Positions 12,930 to 23,533 of a stretch of DNA of 64,000 nucleotides are shown piece after piece (the first letter of the stretch is position 1; every line of letters starts with the position of its first letter). The notes beneath the pieces are model-generated. The model worked only from the letters and a program-made list of their open reading frames with translations, was not told the origin of the DNA and did not search any database. This DNA comes from Amyelois transitella. Lineage: Eukaryota; Arthropoda; Insecta; Lepidoptera; Pyralidae. The translations under genes were made by a program, and so were the position numbers. The stretch covers positions 2,604,001-2,668,000 of the forward strand of contig NC_083520.1 of the NCBI RefSeq assembly GCF_032362555.1, written 5' to 3'.

Positions 12930-15900
12930 TTCTGCTTCATTCTGTTTTCCTCTTATAATGTTTTCTTTCTCACTGCTTCTTCACTTTACTTTACACCTTC
13001 GCTTATATGTCTTTCCTTTTTTAGTTCATCTAATCTATTTTATTCTTCATCGCCTTTTTTGTTTATTTATAACACTTTTGTCTTAATATACCATATTTTT
13101 TAACTTCTTCTTCGTTTCATTTCATAATTTTATTTTATTTATTGTATCTTTTATTACGAGTATTGTTCACTTCATTACAACATCTTTCAAACAAAATTCA
13201 TTTGTGACCATTGACTTTATCTTAATATCATCACCTACCATTCTTCTGTTTTATCACTTCATATACTGAATCTTCTTGTTTATATATGTTATATACTCAG
13301 TATATTTGTGATACTTATTGTAAATCATAACATTAATATTTTTCTTCCTTCCTTTCTCTACTACGTATTTACTTCTACCCAATATTATAATTACTTTTTT
13401 CATGTATTTCTTAACTATTAAACCTTTCCCTTTTTTATCCAGCTCAAATTTTTGTATATTCTTATCAATCAACTTTTCAAAATATATATTAGTGCTAGTA
13501 ATATTTATTTCTACTTTTTTTCACGTTTTTAGACACCGTGCTTACTTTTACTTCTTCCTTATCAAAACGTTTCCTGTTTATTTATTTAATTAAGTTTTAA
13601 TTATTTCTATGCATTTTTCTTTTCTATTCTTTATCTTGAAACACTTATAAATCTAATGGATCTTAATAGCTTTCTTAAACTTGTTTTCATGTAATTCTAA
13701 GAATTTATTTCTCTTTTTTGTACTTCCTTCTATCTCATTTTCTTAGTATTACATTATTTATTTACCTCAATTCATTATATTTTTCATATTTAATTATTAT
13801 AAAATAATTAACTCTTTGTTTTTATCATTTTTGCACGCATGTTCTTTATCATCTCTTCTCAGTTCTGGCCTATCATACGGTAGTCTGTATTATCATACGT
13901 ACCTCTCTTTACTTTCTTATTTTTACTACATACTATCCTTCATACTCGTATTATACTAAACTTTTATTTAAATTGTTTTATTTGCTTCTCATAATAGAAA
14001 AGTTATTAAAAATATAAAAATAAGTTTGGTGTTCGGCCATAGGTAATTCTCGTGCGTGACTCAACTTAAAAAAAACTATCCACCTGCTGCCTTACCTATT
14101 ATTTTAACTCTCCATTTACTCTACCCTCCAACACGACATTAAGGCACAATGCACATTAACGCATTAATATCTTTATTTCTGTATTACTTTTATATTTTCT
14201 TTATTTTCAAACGTATTAACTATCTTTTCCCTTGTTTTCCTGCTTTCATCTTGTTCCTTAACACGAACATATAATTTATTGTGTTTGGTTACCACTCTTG
14301 TACACACTCCTATTTTTATCTACTTGTATCTTACTGCTTTCGTGGTAAGCTATCTCCACCCGGCTTAATTCTTTTAAAAGCTTTTCTTAAAAGGGTTTCT
14401 ACATATAAACTTCTCTTTTTTATCTCCTTCTTCTTCCTTAGTATTTTTTATAAGAAAACAGTGCTTATTTTGTCTATTTTATTATATATCTTCTATTCTA
14501 ATTTATTTATTTCTACCTTTTGCGTGTTTTCGACCTTACCTTCTCCTTTTAGCATTACTTCCAGTATTTCATTTCTTTTCATTGTTGATAGTCTATTTTT
14601 CCTCATTTCACATATATCTATTTTTAAATATTTTTATACAAATTATGTATGTTGTATTCTTCTTCTTCGACTTTTTCTTTTCAACTTAATATTCATTTCT
14701 TATACCTCTCTCTTCTATTTTTATGTTTTCTATTTTATCTTACACTTCATTTCTCTATAATCTGTTTTGCTCGTTTATATTTTCTACCTTAGATTAACAT
14801 AACTATTTAAACTTTCCTATTATTTAATTCTTTCTTTTGCTATAATCCATTTTCCGTATAATTTAAATATTTACCTTACACTTTTATATAATCTCTACCT
14901 TAGATGAAGTTATATTTCAAGTCGCTGGCATTCTATCCTTTTTAATTTTATCACATTATATTTTATTCATTTCTTACAGAAATTGCAGTTTCTTCTTGTT
15001 TTCTTCTCATCTTTAAATATTCTTTTGTCCTTAACGAACGATACTTAACAACGCTATATTTTTATTATTTCCTTATTTCCTTTTCTATTTTACACTACCA
15101 TTCTTTTTATATAAACCAATCCCTCTTTTTTATATCTTTTTCTTATTGTTCACATTTTTTGTATGACTATTTTTGCTATCCATTCTGGCCATTCTCTTTA
15201 ATATATAATATTTGTCATTACTTATTTTTGTTTTCTCTTTATATAATTTATTATTTTTACGTTTTATAACAATTTTCTATAATTCTATTCTACTGCTTTA
15301 ATTTCTTTGTCTTGAGTCTGTTATTTATTTTGTAATGATCAAATTAATTACAATATATATGTATATAAATGGCGAACTTAAATGTGATCTCTTATCACTC
15401 TATTTTACAAAATTATTTCTACTTGCAAATATTTCCATTTTACTTCTCTAGTAAGTAATACACATTCCTTATTAAACATTACTTTTACATTTTATCATAC
15501 AAAATTACTTGTTAAATTTCAGATCATTTTATACCACTACTTTAACAGTTTCTTCACGCGCTTTATTTTCCTCTTTTGCTTACATTCATCTACATTTATT
15601 TCTTGTATATTTCAAGTCACATTTTATTTTCACTCTATTTCTGCTATTTCTGCAACATTCTTTATTTCCTGTTTATTGTAGCATAACATATTAACCAAAG
15701 TTCTCTATTCTTCTTCACATACTATATCGATTTCATGTATTATATCTATTCTTATATTATCTTACTTAACTTCAAATATAATTTCATTACATACTGTAAA
15801 CTTTCACAACTTTCTGTCAACTTTATAAACACATTTTAAGTCTACGTTTTCTTTTAATGTAAGTTATCTTTTCTATTTTTTCTTATCTTCTTTCTCTTAA

Positions 15901-16545
15901 TCTATCTACTTCTTTCATTTCATACTATAAAATGCTTTTTAATTTCACTCTTTCCCTTCAACTTTAAACACATTAAGACTTCTTGTTTCTACTTTGTCTG
16001 AACTATCTTCCTTCAGTGAAGTGATTTACTTTTCTCATTACTTTTCTATGCACATATTTCACTATTCTATAAAATTTTTAATAACATTTCGTATCGACAT
16101 TTTCTAAACATTTGCTTTATCTATTTAATTTTTTCAATACATCGTCTTCCATTTCACTAATTTACTTCTTTCGTTTCATACTGTTGCATGCCTATATTTC
16201 ACTATTTTATCTAAATAAATTTCAACATCTATATTTCCTTTATACTTCTGCTTTGTCTATTCTATTTCTTTTCCTTGTAGCGACATCACTAATGTCATCG
16301 ACATCGCTACATCCTTTATACCTTCTTTCACTATACATATTTACTTTTACTAGACACATTTCAAGGACCTCTGTCTCTGCTTATCTTTCCTTACTTCGTA
16401 TCATCTACATCTTATTTTTCTATTTTATATTTACTCTTCACTTTTTTACTTCTATCATTTTATTTTTCTTAATATTGCATACTATATTATATATGTGCTA
16501 TGATCACCAATTTCCTATATTATCTACACATGGTGCGATTTAGTT
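12930..16545 (+). repeat. 3.6 kb pyrimidine-rich, G-poor strand-asymmetric tract
   Basis: Over about 3.6 kb the plus strand is dominated by T and C and strongly poor in G. In the row 15601-15660 I count 13 C and 4 G. The plus-strand open frames here (for example 14281-14760 and 16112-16543) are Phe/Leu/Ser/Tyr-rich by-products of this composition, not genes. Weak internal repetition is visible: atatttcactatt occurs at 16054 and 16194, 140 bases apart, and cctctaccttagat-like words recur near 14.78 and 14.89 kb. It looks like a very old degenerate tandem repeat or a region with long-lasting strand-biased mutation. None of the dispersed SINE families of the window is present. Confidence 0.6.
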
Positions 16546-16670
16546 AAATACTCACTTATTGTTATATTTTTTTCAAATGTTGTTATTTTTTTTAAACATA
16601 TTTCAAGTATAAAATTTGGTACTATGCTGACAACCGAATTTATATCAGCAATCCGAATAAGCCGGCAAAG

Positions 16671-16703
16671 AATAAAAGATTTATCAAAATTTTGTGTTTT
16701 ATT
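16671..16703. terminator. Back-to-back poly(A) signals
   Basis: AATAAA lies on the plus strand at 16671-16676, and TTTATT (AATAAA on the minus strand) at 16698-16703, with T-rich and GT-rich words between. The pair would suit convergent transcripts ending here. Usage is not shown by the sequence. Confidence 0.35.
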
Positions 16704-19700
16704 TCATACATATACATTTAACATATAATCTCATACATTGATATTTAAAATAGATTTTGTTCTTAATAACAATACAGAATGACAGTTAGCAGTCTGCCTT
16801 CTAATTAAAGACATTAGTATTAATGATCAATGTCTACAAAATAACTAGTTGCTGAAAGGAGCAGACTACGGTTCTAAAAGATATAATTTCAAAACATACA
16901 CATTTTACTTTAAGTACACAAGTTTTTCGGTAAAATTTTAAAACAAATTCACAGATCTTCTGTTATATCTTTTAGTTTTATAATGAAATTAGAAGACACA
17001 ACAATAAATTTCTTTAATTTAATATTTCAGATAGTTTGTACGGTAGAGGGCAGATTTTAGCCAATTATTTGGCACATTATGTGAACACTTTGTAATCGCC
17101 CTCAGTTTAAGACGAATAATTTTTGACTATTATATTTTTATAAAATATAAGATTACAATTTTAGTGTTAGTACATTTTATAATAGGTTTGAGCCAGTGTC
17201 TCGCTATTTAATTAAATCAATGCTGAATTCTTAATATTTTTACATTCATTTGTAACCCGTACATGGTATATGATATCTACATTATACTTAAGAATTTAAT
17301 ACAATGTTTTATCATACACATCCAGTAATACTAAGAAACGTATTTGATAAGTTCAAAAAAGTAAGTAGAAAAAAGTCATACACGTTTAGAATGTAAGGTT
17401 TTATAAAAAAAATCCCTAGGCCCGACGTAAAGAGACCTGGATTGCAACAGGGAACACGCTTCTACAGAAGGTTTCAGAAAATAGGTCTAACTATCTGATT
17501 TATACGACCTTCCTTTTTTTGAATTTATACGACCAAGTTTACATTCAGTCGATTTCAAAGGTAAAAATAAGTTAACGTTATGTAGATTCCACTAGGGATT
17601 ATATTTGAGGGTCTATGAAATGCGGGAATCATTCGAATTATGTAATACGTGTATAAAACAATTTAATTAATAAAGTACATAAACATTAAAAATAAATTTA
17701 TACTTTATCATCATCATATAATAAATATATTTGGATGTTTTCGGTATTATTACTACATAGTTTCAAATAAAATTGAAATAAGTTTTTAAGTTGTACATAT
17801 TAATTTATAATAATATTAGGCGCTTATTAGGTACATATAAATAAAAAATATAATACTGAAAAATCTCACTCTGTAATTAAGAAACAATAAAAGGACAAAG
17901 TTGCATCTAATATAAACAAAAGACATAAATTTAAATTAAGCTTTTGTAAAGTAAAGCGTTACGTTTTGAGCTACATTTTTGAGATCATTCCTAACTCCGC
18001 CTTCCGTTGGTAATGCCAACTTCCTATGTGATATTTTTAGAATACCCAAATCAAGATAAATAAGTGGTAGCAATCAAAATTGTAAGATTTTTTATACAAA
18101 TAAATATTATAATAATTTAATAATATCTCAAAATAGGCGCACCTAGGGCCCCGAAACACATCTGTGGAGGATGCAACCGGGAACACGCAGAAATGAGAGA
18201 GAGAGATTTATCTCAAAATATATAAAACAATTTTATTTATTAAACATAAAAAAATACAAAAAAAAAATTAACATATTGTTTTTAAATCAACATTAGGATA
18301 ACAGGTTAGAATTAATTAGTTCGGGTATTCTAAAATAGTTCCTTAGTTATCGATATCTAAGTAGAAACAGTTATCTAATAAGACACTATCACACAATCAC
18401 ATGGTAAGTGCTATATACAGTCATTTCAACCCCTTTACGGTTTGTTATAAATACAAAAAAATGTTATACAAAAAAAAAATATAGAAAATATTGTAAATGA
18501 CACAAAAGTTCTCTGAGAAAAATCTGTTAACATACTAATTCTGTTTTATACACTGACAGATACATAAAATATGTAAAATTTAAAAATGCATTAAAATCAA
18601 TTAGGCTACTTACACTACATATTAATCGTTTTTTATTATTAATATAGCATTGTGCACATTTTATATTTATAAGAAAATATACTTCAAGCTACTTGATATG
18701 CCGTGCCATGTACATTCAACAGAAATATTTATGTTACATTAAATTAAATAACCTACTCAATAATTCACAGTAGAAAAAATATCGTATCTCTCTGTTTCAG
18801 ACTGTTATTTAATTTTTAAAGAGTGTTCTAAGACTTTTTTCGTTGATTGTACATGCGATCATGGAATATAAAACGTAGAATATTTAAAGAGCATTGGTAC
18901 TTACATGTATTTCAAAACACTACTTCGTACCAAAACAATACATTAGTAATAAAATTTAATCCATCATAATCAGATATTTTCAATGTGATAAATGATTTAA
19001 AAGTTATACAAAGGTGAATGAATTAAAAGCATCTTTTATACACTTGAATTACACGATAACGTATTATTTAGTTTATGCTGAACTTCAAATGTTTTGAAAC
19101 TGCGATTATGAAGCAAGTTTAAATAGATAGATATGATTAAATTAAAACATTTAGAGCACCAAGTTTCTAGAGTTGTGAGCAAGTGATAACTACGTTTTTA
19201 AAAGTTTCACATTGATTTCTAAAGCTACCCATATGCTTAAAGATAAAAGTTAATATAATATTAAGCCTCGAACTAGCGTTAATTTTTTACTTTGTATTTT
19301 GTATAATACGGTACATATCGAAAGTAGTCAATGTTTATATAGAAAATGATCACTAAGTTCAAAAATTCTATTAGACCTTGCGAGTCGAACTGTGATCATA
19401 AAAGTTATTAGGAAGAAGGACTTCTTAGTCTTAAATATATGTATATATGTATGTGTTATTATGTAAAAATATATATGAATATGTAATGTAGCGCATAGTA
19501 CCTTTTTGACTAGACATCAATACATAATAATTAAAGAATATCCATTTCTCATTAAATATAAAGTTTCATGAAATTGTTAAAATTACTTGCTCAACTTGAT
19601 TGATTAAATGACGATGGAATTCTTAAAAAATAATTTTTCTCATCAATGGGTTGAGTCTGTCCCTGTTGCCTTTATATCAGAGAGAATATGAAGGAAAGAG

Positions 19701-20700
19701 ACAAATAGCACAGATGCCTTCTAGGCGTACATTTATACACAACAGTTATGCATAAAATTAGCCTTAACCATCAACTACATAGTTAATACAATACACCTTT
19801 AATCGGCCATTTTCAAATTATTTACGAAACATCATATGAACGATTATCTTATTAATAAAATAATACTGAAAGTATTGCTAATAATTATATTGATAAGAGA
19901 GAACATCGTGACGTAAGATATCTACATATTCAGGCAACTGAATGTGTGATCACTATGTTTCCCTGTTGATAAAGTCACGTAGGTCAGACTTGGAGACACT
20001 CTATGTTACAATCTAACCTTCCCATTCTTAAATCGTGACCCACGTGTCGTCCCCAAGAAGTAAGTGGGGCAAATAACAGGATTAAGACGAAAATAATGTT
20101 GACTAGAATATTCTTTGGTTTTGTAATATGAAAAGTAAGTTATATATAAAATTTCACAATTTTTGTCTACCGTCCGACATATTGTAAATACGACCATATA
20201 ATAATATACAGTTAGTTTATATTCAACCTTCACAAAACAAATGAACTATTTCTCAAATAGTTCACACACATATGGACCATATCATTGACATCACTCGAGT
20301 TTCTTGTGTCAATTCCTGTATCATCAAACCTTAGCGTAGATCTAAACTATTACTACAAGACTAGATTATTGCATAACTTGCAATAGAAAAAATGTATCGA
20401 CACAAACAATCGTCGAAATATTATTTGAATTTCGATCCTGATGACGTCAGAATAAATTATTTTTGTATATAAATTAGGCCAGTATTGAGCTCACTTTTAG
20501 TATAAAGATATTTTAAAATAAATTTATAAATAGAACAATGCCTTTGTCAAGGCGTTCTTTGCAATAAATTTTTCTATAAAATAATACATACTTTTTACAC
20601 AGTCTAGTAAATACACATAAATATATAAATGATCATAAGCAGTTATATAATTTAAATTGTTTATTTACATTGTAAGAATTTCTACAATTTATCTTGTACC
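16704..20700 (-). other. AT-rich, SINE-free stretch, possible long 3' UTR
   Basis: Four kilobases hold no supported ORF on either strand. The ATGT-tailed SINE that litters 23-62 kb is absent here, apart from a scrap of another family near 19.90-19.96 kb (aacatcgtgacg, attcaggcaactg). Together with the minus-strand AATAAA at 16703-16698 and a possible terminal exon at 20830-20737, this would fit one long minus-strand 3' UTR. This is an inference; plain intergenic DNA is the alternative. Confidence 0.3.
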
Positions 20701-20736
20701 ACAACCTAATTAACTATGAAGCGAGCACGTAAGTAG

Positions 20737-20830
20737 TTAGGCAGTAATGGCGGGCGCGTTGCTAGGCAACCGAGCCCGGCTGAGCGGCGCCTCGGAGCCC
20801 GCGCGCCAGAATTGAGTCGAGATCGCGTTT
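20737..20830 (-). CDS. Possible alternative terminal exon in GC-rich block
   Basis: On the minus strand an acceptor (ttacgctcag) is followed by a 30-codon open frame starting NAISTQFWRAG and ending SNAPAITA, with TAA at 20739-20737. It needs a partner exon ending in phase 2. Exon 9 of the CAP-Gly gene (ending at 25090) ends in phase 2, so skipping its last exon would join this frame. The peptide looks protein-like, but one frame in three would fit by chance. A second frame is also open for 22 codons. The opposite reading, a plus-strand noncoding first exon with donor GAGC|GTAAGT at 20836, is equally possible. Confidence 0.25.
20758..20770. promoter_or_regulatory. X-box (RFX-type) palindrome
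   Basis: GTTGCTAGGCAAC fits the RFX X-box pattern RYYNYY-N-RRNRAC on both strands. It sits in a short GC-rich island (about 20740-20820) within AT-rich DNA. X-boxes mark promoters of ciliary genes bound by RFX factors. Here no ciliary gene is identified, so the role is unknown. Confidence 0.5.
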
Positions 20831-20842
20831 CTGAGCGTAAGT

Positions 20843-21800
20843 TTATGCATCCATCATACGACCCTTACATATCTGATATATACATACATAATGTTCTCGG
20901 TCAATTGACGATTAAGCCTAGAAATTTCCCTAGTCAAAGTTGCTTTTTTTCACATCTGTTTTAATCTTAGTTAAAACGAGCCCTAAGAATCTCAAGTGAG
21001 CCTCATGAGAGCTATGAATAAACTTAGTTTCTCATTTGACAAAAACTTGTATTTTAATAGTCCAAGAAAGATCTAGAATTGTATTAAATACAACCTCAAT
21101 TTCTCACCTCTTCACACCCCGAAATATTAATTTGACGACAAAATAGCCTTAAGTAGATCTTAGGCCGTGGAATATATTATTTCTAAGAACATATTGTAAA
21201 AATGTGGGGTCCTAAATAAATATCGCTACACTGTGTTTTCCCAATTTTGATTGATTTAACGACCGACATTATACATTCTTATTTATGTTTAACAGAATGT
21301 CTTCTCACGATCTGACGACCTACTGGCCTAGGTTATTAAGGCCGTGAAACACACTACTTAGGCCAGGCCATGTCGAACTTGTCTTTAAATCAGAGAGAAC
21401 TTAAGGGCGCGAACTGCGGCAAATATAAGTTGGAAACCATATTTCGTGTACCCTCAACTTGCATCTTTGATGCCTCGTATCAATAGTGATTCAATAACAA
21501 AACGCCTTAGTTCCTAGATCTAAGTAAGGGTGTGGAACAATTTTCTTAATTAAGTCACACCATATTAACCTTGCTAAATGGAACGAACACCGCACCCTTC
21601 CTGGACACAGACTTTTCATAGTTTGACGACATACTGGCCTAGGCCATAGACAAACTTATTAAATAGCGATAGCTTAGCTATAGCTTATTAACTTAGCCGA
21701 TAGCTTATTAACTTATTAAATAACACAAACACCCTCATCAGGTGGGAACCATAGTTTGACAATTACCTGTAATACACACAATGACACAGCATGAGCTATA
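20843..21800. repeat. Degenerate repeats around 'gacgac...ggcctagg...ggccgtggaa'
   Basis: Related words recur: tgacgacaaaatagcctta with ggccgtggaa (about 21.13 kb), tgacgacctactggcctagg with ggccgtgaaa (about 21.31 kb), aacgccttagttcctagatc with gggtgtggaa (about 21.50 kb), and tgacgacatactggcctagg (about 21.63 kb). At 21.66-21.72 kb a short tandem of gatagcttattaactta adds to it. This looks like a decayed tandem array with spacing of roughly 120-190 bases. No gene is seen. Confidence 0.45.
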
Positions 21801-21806
21801 TATATA

Positions 21807-23127
21807 CATTCAGTCAGAAAAGTATCGGGAATGGATTATTTATTTATGGTTCCAAATTCAAATTTTTGTTTTTTTTGTTGTTGTTAGATTGGCACAACTG
21901 TTTTCCATTTTGGCGCGGAGTTTGAGTTGCATCTGTTGTTTACATTAAATACAGTGCTATTTTTAGTTATATCATATCTAGTGTGTATTGCTAATTTCAT
22001 AATGGATAAAAACATCGAACAAAGAGTTTGTCTTAAATTTTGCATTGCCAATGGAATATCGTGTTCGGAGTCACTGAAAATGTTACAGAAGGCTTACGGT
22101 GAATCGACTTTATCAAAAACTCGTGCTTATGAGTGGTACAAAGCGTTCAAAAGCGGTCGAGATGTGATGGAAGATTTGCCTCGCTCTGGTAGGCCATCAA
22201 CGTCTGCAACTGAAGTTAACATCGCAAAAGTGAAGGAAATAGTGACTGAAAATCCTCATTCGACTTTGAGAGAGATAGCCACCGAACTTTCTGTATCTCA
22301 CGAGTCGATCCGTACCATTTTAACTAATAATTTGGGTATGAAACATGTTGCCGCTCGGCTAGTCCCAAAAGACCTGAATTTTTTTCAAAAACTCAATCGC
22401 ATGAGAGTCGCTGAGGACATGCTAGAACGAGTCAATTCCGACCCAACATTCATGAAACGCATTGTTACTGGTGACGAGACGTGGGTTTACGAGTTTGACA
22501 TGCAAACTAGTCAACAAGCTTCGGAGTGGCGCCTTCCAACTGAACCGAAACCGAAAAAACCACGCCAAAGTCGTTCAAAAGTCAAAGTCATGTTGACTGT
22601 TTTCTTTGACTATCGCGGTGTTGTGCACTCGGAATTCTTGCCGGAAGGTCAAACGGTAAATAAGGAATATTATTTGAGTGTTATGCGGCGTTTAAGAGAG
22701 CAAATCCGACGAAAAAGGCCAGATTTGTGGAAAGAAAATTCTTGGATTTTGCACCATGATAATGCACCTTCGCACAAGGCCATCATTGTGAACGAATTTT
22801 TAACCAAACACTCAACAAATACCATCGAGCAACCACCATATTCACCAGATATGGCTCCAGCCGACTTTTTTCTTTTTCCTAAACTCAAATTACCACTTCG
22901 TGGCACCCGTTTTCAATCGGTAGAAGACATAAAAGAGAATTCGCGGCGAGAACTGACCTCAATTCCGGAAACAGCGTTTAAAAAATGTTTTGATGATTGG
23001 ATTATTCGTTGGCGTAAGTGTATCGTTTCTAAAGGAGCATATTTTGAAGGTGATAAAATAAATTTGGATGAATAACAAACAGTTTGTGTATTATTGATCT
23101 TTTCCTGCTACTTTCTTGACAGAGTAG
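21807..23127 (+). mobile_element. Complete mariner transposon
   Basis: About 1.32 kb with imperfect terminal inverted repeats. The left one (from about 21807) contains GTCAGAAAAGTATCGGGAA. The right one, read inward on the minus strand from about 23127, contains GTCAAGAAAGTAGCAGGAA. TA lies at both borders (21805-21806 and 23128-23129), as expected for the mariner target duplication. The element carries one uninterrupted transposase gene. It lies directly downstream of the CAP-Gly gene and abuts a LINE fragment on its right side. Confidence 0.93.
22002..23075 (+). CDS. Mariner transposase (D,D34D)
   Basis: This encodes 357 residues, full length for the family, with no stop or frameshift. The start is ATG at 22002 (MDKNIEQRVC); the upstream in-frame sequence has no ATG and is element 5' UTR. 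The N-terminal half (about 5-110) holds the two helix-turn-helix DNA-binding regions. Next comes the linker word RLVPKDLNFFQKLNR, where many mariners have WVPHEL. Catalytic residues are D158 in VTGDETWVY, D253 in HHDNAPSH and D288 in YSPDMAPADFF. Exactly 34 residues separate the last two, which defines mariner rather than Tc1. The enzyme cuts and pastes the element by binding its terminal repeats. All key residues are present, so the gene may still be functional; activity is inferred. Confidence 0.95.
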   Translation: MDKNIEQRVCLKFCIANGISCSESLKMLQKAYGESTLSKTRAYEWYKAFKSGRDVMEDLPRSGRPSTSATEVNIAKVKEIVTENPHSTLREIATELSVSHESIRTILTNNLGMKHVAARLVPKDLNFFQKLNRMRVAEDMLERVNSDPTFMKRIVTGDETWVYEFDMQTSQQASEWRLPTEPKPKKPRQSRSKVKVMLTVFFDYRGVVHSEFLPEGQTVNKEYYLSVMRRLREQIRRKRPDLWKENSWILHHDNAPSHKAIIVNEFLTKHSTNTIEQPPYSPDMAPADFFLFPKLKLPLRGTRFQSVEDIKENSRRELTSIPETAFKKCFDDWIIRWRKCIVSKGAYFEGDKINLDE

Positions 23128-23130
23128 TAT

Positions 23131-23340
23131 AAATAGACCAAGACGAACGTATCTTGATCAAATTAAGGACGTCCTGGTAAAGGGTCAGGTCAAAAGTATC
23201 CGAAACCGCCGAGCTTGTATGAAGAGAGTTATGAATGTGGATGAAGCGAAGGAAGTATGCAGAGATCGTGGCAAGTGGAAAGAGGTAGTCTCTGCCTACC
23301 CCTCCGGGAAAGGGGCGTGATTTTATGTATGTATGTTGTG
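23131..23340 (+). mobile_element. Non-LTR retrotransposon 3' fragment
   Basis: The frame reads RPRRTYLDQIKD, then NVDEAKEVCRDRGKW, a C-terminal stretch of a LINE reverse transcriptase, followed by an ATGT tail. Related fragments lie at 38.8, 45.2, 47.9 and 62.4-62.9 kb. Its 5' end is cut at the mariner border. It lies within the presumed 3' UTR of the CAP-Gly gene, in opposite orientation. Confidence 0.8.
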
Positions 23341-23352
23341 TACATGAGGTCG

Positions 23353-23533
23353 CTAGTTAGGCCAGGCCATGACGACCTTGGAGAAGGGCACGAACACGGC
23401 GGTGGAGTGGGGGGCGGCCAGGAAGTAGCGGCGGCCGCGGAACACGCCGTCGTTGCGGGCGCCGCGCGCCGCCACCTCCGCGCCCACCACCACGCCGCTC
23501 GCCGCCGCGCTGCCGCCCGCCAGCCCGACATAC
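23353..23533 (-). other. Last CAP-Gly exon (GC-rich)
   Basis: This exon encodes the second half of the CAP-Gly domain and the end KVVMAWPN. It is strongly GC- and Ala/Gly-rich compared with the 5' exons. The same shift is seen in exons at 25.1-25.26 and 30.0-30.13 kb, so the gene has a marked internal GC gradient. Confidence 0.7.

Noticed and set aside
14281-16543. Long plus-strand ORFs of 143 and 159 codons in the pyrimidine tract
   Set aside because: They are rich in Phe, Leu, Ser and Tyr as expected from T/C-rich DNA, have no domain, and share the composition of all frames on that strand.
21927-22001. Longer transposase start upstream of 22002
   Set aside because: The upstream in-frame stretch begins at a TTG and encodes a hydrophobic run unlike mariner N-termini; the ATG at 22002 gives the family start.
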